Counted from the stretch's first letter, positions 35,090 to 43,407 are shown. The stretch is DNA of 58,063 nucleotides from Pseudomonadota bacterium (GCA_030538085.1 JAUNUR010000014.1:1-58063), one strand, 5' to 3'. Translations and numbers: made by a program. The notes: generated from the letters alone by a model not told the origin.

Positions 35090-36010
35090 TTAGCCGCGCT
35101 GCCGCAGCCAGCCGCGCACACGTGGCCACAGCAGGTTCAGCGTCAGCCCGCCCAGCACCAGCAGCGCGGCGCCTATCTTCCAGCCCGGCATCGACTCGCC
35201 CAGCCACAGGGCCGACGCGCCCATGCCGAACACCGGCACCAGCAGCGCCAGCGGTGTCACGCTGGCGGCGGGGTAGCGCGCCAGCAACCACGCCCAGGCG
35301 CCGTAGCCGAACAGCGTGTTGCCCACGGATTGCCACAGCACCGCTGACCACGTAACCCAGCTTGCTTCCATCACCCCGGCGCGCACAGCGGGCCAGCCTT
35401 CCAGCAGCAGCGACAGCGCCGCCAGTGGCGGTACGGCGAACAGGCTGCTCCACACCATGTAGCCCAGCGCGTCCACGCGGCCCGCCGCGCGGCTAACGAT
35501 GTTGCCGCTGGCCCAGGCCAGCGCGGCCAGCAATATCAGCACCAGCCCCAGCGGCGTGATGGCGGCGCCCTCCATGGCCGCGTGCCAGCCAATCATCCCG
35601 ATGCCCGACAGCGACAAGACCATCGCCAGCAGCTGAAACATCCGCACCCGCTCGCCCGCCAGCAGCATGGCCATGCCGATTGTGAAGAACACTTGAATCT
35701 GGATCACCAGCGATGCCAGGCCGGGTGAGATGTGCCGCGTCATGGCGATGAACAACAGCCCGAACTGCCCGGCGCCGATCAACACGCCATACGCCGCCAG
35801 ATTGCCCCAGCCCGCGGCTGGCCGGCGGATGAACAGCAGCGCCGGAAATGCCGCCAGCGTGAAGCGCAGCGCGGCCAGCGCCAGCGGCGGCAAGTGCGCC
35901 AGCGCGTACTTGATGACGACGAAGTTGGTGCCCCACACCGCCACCACGGCCAGTCCCAGCAACAGATGGCGCAAGGGCAGCGTGCCGGACGCGGGCAAGG
36001 GCGTGGTCAT
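35090..36010 (-). CDS. EamA/DMT-family transporter (EamA-like exporter)
   Basis: A 306-residue ten-helix drug/metabolite transporter made of two EamA repeats: helix 1 LLLGLAVVAVWGTNFVVIKYAL, LRFTLAAFPALLF, then second-half SWVTWSAVLWQSVGNTLFGYGAW and SVTPLALLVPVFGMGASALWLGES. Members export amino acids or other metabolites; EamA of E. coli exports O-acetylserine/cysteine. The substrate cannot be set here. ATG 36010 (MTTPLPASGTLP) is chosen; the longer frame to 36427 would invade the divergent neighbour. It shares a 125 bp promoter region with the HELGH protein gene. Confidence 0.88.
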   Translation of the reverse strand: MTTPLPASGTLPLRHLLLGLAVVAVWGTNFVVIKYALAHLPPLALAALRFTLAAFPALLFIRRPAAGWGNLAAYGVLIGAGQFGLLFIAMTRHISPGLASLVIQIQVFFTIGMAMLLAGERVRMFQLLAMVLSLSGIGMIGWHAAMEGAAITPLGLVLILLAALAWASGNIVSRAAGRVDALGYMVWSSLFAVPPLAALSLLLEGWPAVRAGVMEASWVTWSAVLWQSVGNTLFGYGAWAWLLARYPAASVTPLALLVPVFGMGASALWLGESMPGWKIGAALLVLGGLTLNLLWPRVRGWLRQRG

Positions 36011-36135
36011 GGATGCGATAGGTGAATAGAGCAGGGCGCGGCCCTGGTGGAGATGGCGAAAAGCCACGCTCTTGGCAAGCCCGACGGCTCCGGGGCAGGC
36101 CACGCATTGTGAGGCCACGCGAAAATCGGGGCACC

Positions 36136-37077
36136 ATGTGGTTACTTGCCCGCCGTATCCTGCGCGACTTGCGCCACGCCGGCTTTGCCGCCGAAGAGGT
36201 GCGCGCCGTGCGCCGCACGCCGCCCATGTGGGCGCAGCTGGTTGATTTTTATCAGCGCGGCGGTCGCGTCGAGCGGGTCGAGGCCACTTTTTCGGCCGCC
36301 ACGGGTCAACCGGGGTTGATCCGCTTCTTCTGCCCACCCGCGCCCACTGCTTGTGCCCATGCCAACTTCGGCGCGCTGGCGCACGAGCTGGGACACGCGC
36401 TGCAGTACCCGCCACAGTGGCGGCCACCCGGCGACTTTGCCGATGCGCAGGCCTACGCCCGCTCGCGCGAGCTGGGCGAAGCGCACGCTTGGCTCAATCA
36501 GGCGCGCCTGTGCCGCGCCAAGGTGGGCGGCACGCCCGAGATGGCACAGGTGCAGCAGATCGAGAACGACGAGGACTTTGGCACGCGGCAGGTCGATCTG
36601 TTTGCCCACATCGCCGAGCGCGAAGCCGCCGGCTGGAGCGACGCGCGCATTCTGGACGAGCTGGCGGTGCTGAACGCCAACATGTTTCCCAGCGGCATGG
36701 GCGAGGGCAATTTGAAGACCTACGGCCAGTGCAACCGCTGGGATTGGCTGCAGGCCACGCAGGCGGACGGCTCGCCATTTCGCCGCTTCATCGCCCAACT
36801 GCCACGCGCGCCCCACGCCGACGATCAGAAGCTGCTGATGAAATTCAACCTGTTCACCCAGCCGGACAGCAACGCTGACACCACGCTGGCATCCCTGGCC
36901 AGCGCGCTGGGTGGCGTGTGCACGCGGGGTGATTTGCCAGCACTGCACGCGCTGGCATGCCAGGCCATGCCCTATGCCCGCCCCGGTGTGGCCTGGGCCT
37001 GCCGCCCGCACCAGAGCCACGGCGCCGATGACGCGGCGGTTGCGCAGGGCGGCACCATGCCACGGCCTTGGGCCTGA
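36136..37077 (+). CDS. Putative HELGH-motif zinc metalloprotease-like protein
   Basis: I do not recognise the family; 313 residues, no signal peptide. FGALAHELGHALQYPP at residues 78-93 is a textbook zincin HExxH site, and RELGEAHAWLNQARL at 111-125 could supply the third, glutamate, ligand, as in gluzincins. The flanking FPSGMGEGNLKTYGQCNRWDWLQ region is hydrophilic and looks structured. The C-terminal ~60 residues are less conserved-looking. ATG 36136 (MWLLARRILRDL) is preferred to upstream in-frame codons because these would cover the divergent promoter region. It stands between a DMT exporter and a CoA-transferase, which gives no functional hint. Confidence 0.65.
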   Translation: MWLLARRILRDLRHAGFAAEEVRAVRRTPPMWAQLVDFYQRGGRVERVEATFSAATGQPGLIRFFCPPAPTACAHANFGALAHELGHALQYPPQWRPPGDFADAQAYARSRELGEAHAWLNQARLCRAKVGGTPEMAQVQQIENDEDFGTRQVDLFAHIAEREAAGWSDARILDELAVLNANMFPSGMGEGNLKTYGQCNRWDWLQATQADGSPFRRFIAQLPRAPHADDQKLLMKFNLFTQPDSNADTTLASLASALGGVCTRGDLPALHALACQAMPYARPGVAWACRPHQSHGADDAAVAQGGTMPRPWA

Positions 37078-37238
37078 TACTGTTTTTTGTGTTCAGGGCA
37101 GGCAGGGGTGATGAGACGCCATGCATTGGTCGCATCGCGTCAGCTACCAATGTGATAGCTGTTTCCATGTCGCGACACTGTCACCGGCAGCGTGCAGGAA
37201 TCCCGATCCAGGTCAGTTTGGGGCAAGTGGGGCGCTCC

Positions 37239-37244
37239 TACACT
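37239..37244 (+). promoter_or_regulatory. Possible -10 box for the CoA-transferase gene
   Basis: TACACT about 62 bp upstream of the ATG at 37307, with TTTGGGG some 15-17 bp further upstream as a weak -35. A ribosome-binding site AAAGGGAG lies at 37296-37303. Tentative. Confidence 0.3.
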
Positions 37245-37306
37245 GGGCCGCTATCGGCGGCGCATTGGCGCGCCGGGTTCAACGGCCATTGCAGAAAGGG
37301 AGATTC

Positions 37307-38602
37307 ATGGCGTTCCAGGCCCAATATCAGGCACGGCGTTGCGGTGCGGCAGACGCGTTGCAGCATATCAAGGACGGCGACACCATCGTGGTGCCCACGG
37401 GCGTGGCCGAGCCGCCCGCGCTGCTGAATGCGCTGTCGGAGCAGCGCACACGGTTCAAGGGCGTGCACGTATCGCAGATTCTGCCGGTGCGCAAGTTCGG
37501 CTATTTCGACGCGGCGACGGCCGGCAACGTGCAGCACACGTCGTACTTTCTGGGCGGTGCCTCGCGCGCGGGCGCGCAGGAGGGCTGGGTGGATTACCGC
37601 GCGTCGTACTTCTCGGAGATGCCGCAGCTCATCGACCGCGGCCTGATGCCCGCCGACGTGGTGTTCGCGCTGGCCTCACCGATGGATGCGCACGGCTATT
37701 TCTCGATCAGCCTGGGGCCGGACTACACCATGGCCGCCATCCGCAAGGCACGCGCCGTGGTGCTGGAGGTGAACCCCAACGTGCCCTTCGCCTACGGCCA
37801 TTGCCACATCCACGTGCAGGACGTGACGGCGCTGGTGGAAGACGAAACACCGATCACCGAGGTGGGCCTGCCCAAGATCGGTCCGGTACAGCAGGCCATC
37901 GCTAAGTACGTGGCCGAGATGATCGACGACGGCGCCACGCTGCAGATCGGCTACGGCGCGATTCCCGACGCAGTGGTGATGCAGCTGACCGACAAGAAAG
38001 ACCTGGGCGTGCACACCGAGATGATCGGCGACGGCATCATGACGCTGGTGGAGGCGGGCGTGGTGAACAACCGGCGCAAGAACTATCTGCCGGGCAAGAT
38101 CGTCGCCACTTTCGGCCTGGGTTCGCGCAAGCTGTACGATTTCATGAACCGCAACCCGGGCCTGGAAATGCACCCGGTGGATTTCACCAACGACCCGTAT
38201 CTGGCGGGCCAGAACGACAACCTGATCTCGATCAACGGCAGCATGCAGGTTGACTTGTTCGGGCAGTGCGGGTCGGAGTCGCAGGGCTTCAAGCCGTATT
38301 CGGGCACGGGCGGGCAGAGCGACTTCGTGCGCGCGGCCAACCGCAGCCGAGGCGGCAAGTCGTTCATCGTGCTGCCGTCCACCGCCAAGGATGACACCAT
38401 TTCGCGCATCGCCCCGGTGCTCAGCCCCGGCACGCATGTATCGACCAGCAAGAACGACGTCAACTACGTGGTCACCGAATATGGCGTGGCGCAGCTGCGT
38501 GGCCGTACCGCCAAGGAGCGCGCCCGCGCGCTGATCGGCATCGCGCACCCCAACTTCCGTGACGAGCTGACGGAAGCCGCGAAGAAAATGAAGCTGCTTT
38601 AA
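37307..38602 (+). CDS. Acetyl-CoA hydrolase/CoA-transferase family protein
   Basis: A 431-residue class I CoA-transferase of the acetyl-CoA hydrolase / 4-hydroxybutyrate CoA-transferase group. It moves CoA between acetyl-CoA and another carboxylic acid. Motifs: DGDTIVVPTGVAEPPALL at the N-terminus, MDAHGYFSISLGPDY, LQIGYGAIPDAV, HTEMIGDGIM with the likely catalytic Glu238, GQCGSESQGFKPYSGTGGQSDF and NYVVTEYGVAQLRGRT near the end. ATG follows AAAGGGAG. The TAA stop lies in the 5 bp duplicated target (TTTAA) of element A copy 2, which begins at the next base. Confidence 0.92.
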   Translation: MAFQAQYQARRCGAADALQHIKDGDTIVVPTGVAEPPALLNALSEQRTRFKGVHVSQILPVRKFGYFDAATAGNVQHTSYFLGGASRAGAQEGWVDYRASYFSEMPQLIDRGLMPADVVFALASPMDAHGYFSISLGPDYTMAAIRKARAVVLEVNPNVPFAYGHCHIHVQDVTALVEDETPITEVGLPKIGPVQQAIAKYVAEMIDDGATLQIGYGAIPDAVVMQLTDKKDLGVHTEMIGDGIMTLVEAGVVNNRRKNYLPGKIVATFGLGSRKLYDFMNRNPGLEMHPVDFTNDPYLAGQNDNLISINGSMQVDLFGQCGSESQGFKPYSGTGGQSDFVRAANRSRGGKSFIVLPSTAKDDTISRIAPVLSPGTHVSTSKNDVNYVVTEYGVAQLRGRTAKERARALIGIAHPNFRDELTEAAKKMKLL

Positions 38603-38836
38603 CCTAGAAACGGCGGTTGACCGCTCGCCATCCTTGGGCAACCCGCATGAACGCTGACTTTCACGGCTTCGATCACGTTCACCTGTTGGGTGAGCGCGCT
38701 ATGCATCCGATCGCACCGCGCTGGCCGCGCCATGCGGCGTTGCTCGTCCTTGCAGGCACGAGCCTGCCGCGTCCTCGCGTCTTGCCTGGCACGCCCATCA
38801 CGGCACGCTCGGGCGCATCCAACTGCCGTTTCTAGG
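38603..38836. mobile_element. Inverted-repeat element A, copy 2 (234 bp, with target duplication)
   Basis: Left end CCTAGAAACGGCGGTTG, right end CAACTGCCGTTTCTAGG: 17 bp terminal inverted repeats with one mismatch. Flanked by TTTAA at 38598-38602 and TTTAA at 38837-38841, a 5 bp target duplication. No transposase is encoded, so the element would need one in trans (MITE-like). The left duplication contains the stop codon of the CoA-transferase gene. Copies at 34430-34661 and 58015 onward. Confidence 0.8.
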
Positions 38837-38885
38837 TTTAATCGCAGCGGGACACCCCACGGGCTGCGCGTTTGACGCAACTCGC

Positions 38886-38964
38886 CTCCTTGTCATGTGG
38901 AGCATGACAAGGAGCTTGATGCGACGATTGAACTTGTCTAAGATGAGTGCATATTTGGACAAGT
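38886..38964 (+). promoter_or_regulatory. Promoter and paired operators of the Phd-PIN module
   Basis: A -35 TTGATG (38916-38921) and -10 TAAGAT (38939-38944) with 17 bp spacing. Two inverted repeats share the half-site CTTGTC/GACAAG. The first is a perfect 11 bp stem CTCCTTGTCAT (38886-38896)/ATGACAAGGAG (38904-38914) just upstream of the -35. The second is ACTTGTC (38932-38938)/GACAAGT (38958-38964) spanning the -10. Toxin-antitoxin operons are usually autorepressed through such sites; binding here is inferred. Confidence 0.6.
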
Positions 38965-38974
38965 GAGGTGCGTC

Positions 38975-39274
38975 ATGGAATGGACCATTGGCAACGCCAA
39001 GCAGCAATTCTCTGAAGTGGTGCGCCTGACCGCGCAAGAGCCCCAGGCTATCTACAAGCGTGACAAACCCGTGGCGGTGGTCGTGTCGGTCGAGGAGTTC
39101 GAGGAATTCAAGCGCTGGAAGGCGCAGCGGAAGCAGCCGACTTTCAGTGAAGTCTTCGCGGAAATACGGCAAATCCTGAAGGAAGAGGGGGCAGACGGCA
39201 TCGAGATTCCGCCGCGCACTGATCGTTACAACCCCCTTGTGGATGATCCCCGGTATTGGGACGATGAGACGTGA
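38975..39274 (+). CDS. Phd/YefM-family antitoxin
   Basis: A 99-residue antitoxin. The N-terminal Phd/YefM fold shows MEWTIGNAKQQFSEVVRLTAQEPQAI and KRDKPVAVVVSVEEFEEFKRWK, the DNA-binding dimer part. The C-terminal half (QPTFSEVFAEIRQILKEEGADG...NPLVDDPRYWDDET) is likely the flexible toxin-neutralising tail. ATG 38975 follows GAGGTG. The paired PIN toxin starts 16 bp downstream, or overlaps if its upstream ATG is used. Located 138 bp after element A copy 2. Confidence 0.88.
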   Translation: MEWTIGNAKQQFSEVVRLTAQEPQAIYKRDKPVAVVVSVEEFEEFKRWKAQRKQPTFSEVFAEIRQILKEEGADGIEIPPRTDRYNPLVDDPRYWDDET

Positions 39275-39290
39275 GCGGTGGGAGCGCGAG

Positions 39291-39689
39291 GTGCTGTTGA
39301 TCGACACCAACATCGTCAGCGAACTGATGCGTCAGGCACCTCACACGGGCGTCGTTGCTTGGGCAGATGGTTTGGACTCCGGCACGCGCCTCATGTTTTC
39401 GGTCGTGACGGTGCATGAAATCATCTACGGGCTGGCGCGTGTACCCAAGCCGCGTGTGCTTGAGCGCTTTAATGCGATGGCTGCCCGCAACATCATCGAA
39501 GTCGATGAGCAGATTGCGCGCCGGGCGGGAGAGTTGCGTGGAAGGCTGGCGCAGCGTGGTCAGGTGCGTTCGCTGGCCGACATGCTCATCGCCGCCACCG
39601 CGCAGGCGCACGCGCTAACGCTGGTCACGCGCAACGTGCGCGATTTCGACGGCTGCGGCATCCCGGTGTTCAATCCGTTTGAATCCTGA
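39291..39689 (+). CDS. PIN-domain toxin (VapC-like)
   Basis: A 132-residue PIN-domain ribonuclease, expected to cut RNA when not held by its antitoxin. The first metal-binding aspartate is in [13 protein letters not shown]; the second acidic set is [12 protein letters not shown]; the third is [26 protein letters not shown], which closes the typical D-E-D-D site. GTG 39291 with GGGAG upstream gives the usual family start; ATG 39264, overlapping the antitoxin end, is an alternative. The antitoxin is Phd-type rather than VapB, a common mix. yejE begins 10 bp downstream. Confidence 0.88.
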   Translation: MLLIDTNIVSELMRQAPHTGVVAWADGLDSGTRLMFSVVTVHEIIYGLARVPKPRVLERFNAMAARNIIEVDEQIARRAGELRGRLAQRGQVRSLADMLIAATAQAHALTLVTRNVRDFDGCGIPVFNPFES

Positions 39690-39699
39690 TTCCACGCCG

Positions 39700-40743
39700 A
39701 TGGCCACACCCGACACCCCTTCCGCATCGCCCGGGCGCCGCGCTTGGCTGCGTTTCAAGCGCAACCGACTCGGCTTCTGGAGCCTGGTGATCTTCGTCGC
39801 GCTCGTGACGCTGAGCTTGCTGGCCGAGGTGATCTCCAACGACAAGCCCCTGCTGGCGCGCTACGAGGGGCAGTTGTACTTTCCGCTGCTCAAGGCCTAC
39901 CCTGAAAAAACCTTTGGTGGTGATTTCGAGACTGAAACCGATTATCTCGACCCCTTCATACGCGAACAGTTCGCAAAGCCCGGCAACTTCGCGGTTTATC
40001 CGCCCAACCCTTACGGCTCGAAAACGCTGAACTACTTCGCCAAGGCGCCCAACCCGGCGCCGCCCAGCGCCGCCAACTGGCTGGGCACCGACGACCGCGG
40101 GCGCGACCTGCTGGCGCAACTCATCTATGGCTTTCGCGTCAGCGTGCTGTTCGCGCTGGCGCTGACCACCGTCGGCGTGATCCTGGGCGTGGCGGCAGGG
40201 GCGGTGCAGGGCTTCTTCGGCGGCAAGATGGACCTGGCCTTCCAGCGCTTCATCGAGGTATGGGGCTCGATGCCCGAGCTGTACCTGCTCATCATCTTCA
40301 GCGCCATCCTGGCGCCCAGCATTGGCCTGCTGCTTATCCTGCTCAGTCTGTTCGGCTGGATGGGGCTGTCGGACTATGTGCGCGCTGAGTTCCTGCGCAA
40401 CCGCCAGCTTGATTACGTGAAGGCCGCGCGCGCGCTGGGCGTGCCCAACGGCCAAATCATCTGGCGCCACATCCTGCCCAACAGCATGACGCCGGTGGTC
40501 ACCTTTCTGCCGTTTCGCATGAGCGCGGCCGTGCTGGCGCTGACCTCGCTCGACTTCCTGGGCCTGGGCGTACCGCCGGGCACGCCGTCGCTGGGCGAGT
40601 TGCTGAGCCAGGGCAAGAACAACATCGATGCGTGGTGGATCTCGCTGTCCACCTTCGGCGTGCTGGTATTGACGCTGCTGCTGCTCACCTTCATGGGCGA
40701 TGCGTTGCGCGACGCGCTGGATCCGCGAAAGGCCGATGCATGA
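39700..40743 (+). CDS. yejE: Oligopeptide/microcin C-type ABC transporter permease (YejE)
   Basis: One of two permeases of the YejABEF peptide importer. The 347-residue protein has a first helix ([20 protein letters not shown]), then a periplasmic insert with [28 protein letters not shown] typical of Yej[20 protein letters not shown], five more helices, and the EAA loop [28 protein letters not shown] 39700 is used; TTG 39679 is an in-frame alternative inside the toxin gene. The usual partners YejA and YejB are not upstream; a toxin-antitoxin module sits there instead. A 4-base overlap links it to a small membrane protein gene. Confidence 0.92.
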   Translation: MATPDTPSASPGRRAWLRFKRNRLGFWSLVIFVALVTLSLLAEVISNDKPLLARYEGQLYFPLLKAYPEKTFGGDFETETDYLDPFIREQFAKPGNFAVYPPNPYGSKTLNYFAKAPNPAPPSAANWLGTDDRGRDLLAQLIYGFRVSVLFALALTTVGVILGVAAGAVQGFFGGKMDLAFQRFIEVWGSMPELYLLIIFSAILAPSIGLLLILLSLFGWMGLSDYVRAEFLRNRQLDYVKAARALGVPNGQIIWRHILPNSMTPVVTFLPFRMSAAVLALTSLDFLGLGVPPGTPSLGELLSQGKNNIDAWWISLSTFGVLVLTLLLLTFMGDALRDALDPRKADA

Positions 40744-40961
40744 AACGGGATCACTCCATCCCCGTCCGGGCCATCAGGCAAGCGGCAATCTACGCGAGTT
40801 GGGCTGTCTGGATGTTGGGAGGCGCCTTCATCGTGTTGGGAAAGGGCACGGGGTTTTGGGGATTCATCTGGTTTCCGCTGGGCTTCGCCCCCTATCTGCT
40901 GACCTTGAGCGTGCTGGAGCCATGGCTGGTCAAGCGCGGCCTTGTGGAGGGTGATGAGTGA
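40740..40961 (+). CDS. Small two-helix membrane protein between yejE and yejF
   Basis: A 73-residue protein of unknown function: a basic N-terminus ([14 protein letters not shown]) and two hydrophobic segments (AAIYASWAVWMLGGAFIVLG and GFIWFPLGFAPYLLTLSVLE), then a charged tail. It overlaps yejE by 4 bases (ATGA) and yejF by 1 base, so it is translated as part of the operon. It could be an accessory of the Yej transporter, but nothing in the sequence proves this. Confidence 0.7.
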   Translation: MKRDHSIPVRAIRQAAIYASWAVWMLGGAFIVLGKGTGFWGFIWFPLGFAPYLLTLSVLEPWLVKRGLVEGDE

Positions 40962-42571
40962 TGAGCACGCCGCTGCTTCAGGTTGAAAACCTGCATGTCG
41001 CCTTCGGCCCCAAGACCGTGGTCGAGGGCGTGAGCCTGTTGATCGCCCCGGGCGAAAAACTGGCACTGGTGGGCGAGTCCGGCTCGGGCAAGACGGTGAC
41101 GGCGCTGGCGCTGCTGCGCCTGCTGCACGGCGCGCGCGTTGAAGGGCAAGCGCTGTTCAACGACGGCCAGCAGACGCGCGATTTGCTGGCCCTGCCGGAG
41201 CGCGAGTTGCGCGGTCTGCGCGGCGACGACATCGCCATGATCTTCCAGGAGCCCATGACAGCGCTCAACCCGCTGATGACGGTGGGCGAGCAGATTGCCG
41301 AGGTGATCCGGCTCAAACGGGCCGTCAGCCCCGCTGAATCGACGCAGGCAGCCATTGAACTGCTGGCAAGAACCGGCATTCCCGAACCGGAGCGCCGCGC
41401 CGGTGCCTATCCACACCAGCTTTCGGGCGGCCAGCGCCAGCGCGCCATGATCGCCATGGCGCTGGCCTGCCAGCCGAAGCTGCTGCTGGCCGACGAGCCA
41501 ACCACCGCGCTCGACGTGAGCCTGCGCGGGCAAATTCTCGATTTATTGGGAGATCTGCAACGCGCCAACGGCATGGCCGTGCTGCTGATCACGCACGACC
41601 TGAACCTGGTGCGCCGCTTTGCCGACCGCGTGGCGGTGATGCAGCACGGCAAGCTGGTGGAGCAGGGCACCACGGCCAGTATCTTCGGGGCGCCACGGCA
41701 CCCCTATACGCAAAAGCTCATGGCCAGCAAACCAGAGCGCGATGTGGACGAACGCCCGCCCGTGCCTAGTGCCATGCCCGCGCTGGCGGCACAGAACCTG
41801 CGCGTGGTCTACCCCACGCCGCTGCCCGGCATTCGTGGCTGGTTCAAGAAGGGGGAGTTCGTGGCGCTGCATGGCGCCGAGTTCGCCATTGCGCCCGGCC
41901 GCACGCTGGGCGTGATTGGCGAATCGGGTTCGGGCAAATCCACCTTGGCGCAAGCCGCGCTAGGACTGCTTCCGCGCAAGCAAGTGGGCGGCGAAGTACA
42001 GGTGGCCGGCCAGCGCTGGCAACTGAAGGCGGCAGCCGACAAGCCGCTGCGTCGCGTGGTGCAGGTGGTGTTTCAGGATCCGTTCTCCTCGCTCTCGCCA
42101 CGCCTGACGGTGGAAGAAATCGTGGGCGAGGGCTTGCTGGTGCACGCGCCCGAGGGGCCCGCGCCCGAGCGCGCCACCCGCGTGCGCGCCGCGCTGGCCG
42201 AGGTGGGACTGAGCGAGGCGCAGTTCCCCAACCTGCTGGCGCGCTATCCGCACGAATTCTCCGGCGGGCAGCGCCAGCGCATCGCCCTGGCGCGGGCACT
42301 GATCGTCGAGCCGCAACTGCTGGTGCTGGACGAGCCCACCAGCGCGCTGGACGTGACGATTCAGAAACAGGTGCTGGCATTGCTGCAGAAGTTCCAGAAG
42401 GAGCGGGCCTTGAGCTACCTGCTGATCACGCACGACGTGGACGTGGTGCGCGCCATGGCGCACGAGGTCATCGTCCTCAAGGACGGCGCCGTGGTAGAGG
42501 CAGGCTCCGCCGCGCGGGTGCTGAATGCCGCGCAGCACCCTTATACGCGGAAGCTGTTGGCGGCGGCGTGA
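40961..42571 (+). CDS. yejF: Duplicated ABC transporter ATPase (YejF)
   Basis: A 536-residue fusion of two ABC ATPase domains powering the Yej peptide importer. The first has Walker A GESGSGKT, signature LSGGQRQR and Walker B LLLADEPTTAL; the second has GESGSGKS, FSGGQRQR and LLVLDEPTSAL. Both carry the oligopeptide-transporter tail (HPYTQKLMA and HPYTRKLLAA). ATG 40961 follows GGAGGGTG. A partial AGCTGCTAGCGC repeat follows 11 bp after the stop. Confidence 0.95.
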   Translation: MSTPLLQVENLHVAFGPKTVVEGVSLLIAPGEKLALVGESGSGKTVTALALLRLLHGARVEGQALFNDGQQTRDLLALPERELRGLRGDDIAMIFQEPMTALNPLMTVGEQIAEVIRLKRAVSPAESTQAAIELLARTGIPEPERRAGAYPHQLSGGQRQRAMIAMALACQPKLLLADEPTTALDVSLRGQILDLLGDLQRANGMAVLLITHDLNLVRRFADRVAVMQHGKLVEQGTTASIFGAPRHPYTQKLMASKPERDVDERPPVPSAMPALAAQNLRVVYPTPLPGIRGWFKKGEFVALHGAEFAIAPGRTLGVIGESGSGKSTLAQAALGLLPRKQVGGEVQVAGQRWQLKAAADKPLRRVVQVVFQDPFSSLSPRLTVEEIVGEGLLVHAPEGPAPERATRVRAALAEVGLSEAQFPNLLARYPHEFSGGQRQRIALARALIVEPQLLVLDEPTSALDVTIQKQVLALLQKFQKERALSYLLITHDVDVVRAMAHEVIVLKDGAVVEAGSAARVLNAAQHPYTRKLLAAA

Positions 42572-42581
42572 TATTCGCTAT

Positions 42582-42602
42582 AAAATAAATAGCTGCTAGC
42601 GC
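42582..42602. repeat. AGCTGCTAGCGC repeat fragment
   Basis: ATAAATAGCTGCTAGCGCAA just downstream of yejF is a partial copy of the repeat found at 29575 and 49281. It marks the boundary between the yej genes and the rimP operon leader. Confidence 0.45.
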
Positions 42603-42691
42603 AATGTGGATGGGGGCCAAGGCCCGGAAACACCCTTAAAGCCGGCAGTCGAATCGACAGCGGCTTTCAGCGCCGTGGCGCGCGTAGGTCC

Positions 42692-42721
42692 TTGTCAGCA
42701 CGGCATTTTTCATGCTAGAAT
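42692..42721 (+). promoter_or_regulatory. Promoter of the rimP-nusA-infB operon
   Basis: TTGTCA (42692-42697), 18 bp, TAGAAT (42716-42721): a near-consensus sigma-70 promoter about 105 bp upstream of the rimP start. Transcription would begin near 42728. Confidence 0.6.
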
Positions 42722-42741
42722 CCGTGGATTAGACGACGACC

Positions 42742-42774
42742 AAATGGGCGGCTTCCAACCCGCCCATTTTTTTT
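42742..42774 (+). terminator. Intrinsic terminator/attenuator in the rimP leader
   Basis: AAATGGGCGG (42742-42751) pairs perfectly with CCGCCCATTT (42760-42769) across an 8-base loop, followed by T's to 42774. It lies between the predicted promoter and rimP, only ~15 bases after the expected transcript start, so it would attenuate the nusA-infB operon rather than end yejF transcription alone. Confidence 0.7.
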
Positions 42775-42825
42775 GTCCATCGGTTCGTGGTGGACCGCGA
42801 GCAATCAGGGCAACATCAGGATAAC

Positions 42826-43407
42826 GTGACGCTGCAGCAGACGACAGAAGACACCGTGCGAGGCCTCGGCTTCGAGTTGGTGGAACTTGAACGTTCCGCC
42901 GGTGGCTTGTTGCGCGTCACCATTGATTTCCCTTGGGCGCCCGGTGATCCGGCGGACCGCATGATCACGGTGGAAGACTGCGAGCGCGTCACGCGCCAGC
43001 TTCAGTACGTGCTGGAGGTGGAAGGCGTCGATTATCGGCGGCTGGAGGTTTCCTCGCCCGGCATCGACCGCCTATTGCGCCTCGCACAGGACTTCGAGCG
43101 ATTCGAGGGTGAACTGGTGGACGTGGTGCTGAAGGTACCCATCGGCGCGGCGGCGGCCGGCCAGGTGCACGCCAACCGCAAGAAATTTCGTGGCGCCCTG
43201 CACAAGGCCGAGGGCGAGCAATGGCGAGTCGTCTGGCGCGACGAGCCCGCGCCCGCCAAGCCGGGCCAGCGTGTCAGCGCCAAGCGCCCCCCCGCGCCCG
43301 AGCAGGCGCTGACGTTCTTGCTGGATGAATTGCAGTCGGCGCGGTTGGCGCCGGTGGTGGACTTCAAGGGACGCAAACCGCCCTCATCCGGAGCAAAAGA
43401 AGATTGA
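42826..43407 (+). CDS. rimP: Ribosome maturation factor RimP
   Basis: Assists 30S subunit maturation. The 193-residue protein shows the RimP N-terminal domain (VRGLGFELVELERSAGGLLRVTID, TVEDCERVTRQLQYVLEVEGVDYRRLEVSSPGIDR) and a C-terminal SH3-like part ending APVVDFKGRK. A GTG start at 42826 after CAGGA gives the normal N-terminus (VTLQQTTEDTV); an upstream in-frame GTG at 42787 would add 13 residues. Gene order rimP-nusA-infB is conserved across bacteria. Confidence 0.95.
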   Translation: MTLQQTTEDTVRGLGFELVELERSAGGLLRVTIDFPWAPGDPADRMITVEDCERVTRQLQYVLEVEGVDYRRLEVSSPGIDRLLRLAQDFERFEGELVDVVLKVPIGAAAAGQVHANRKKFRGALHKAEGEQWRVVWRDEPAPAKPGQRVSAKRPPAPEQALTFLLDELQSARLAPVVDFKGRKPPSSGAKED

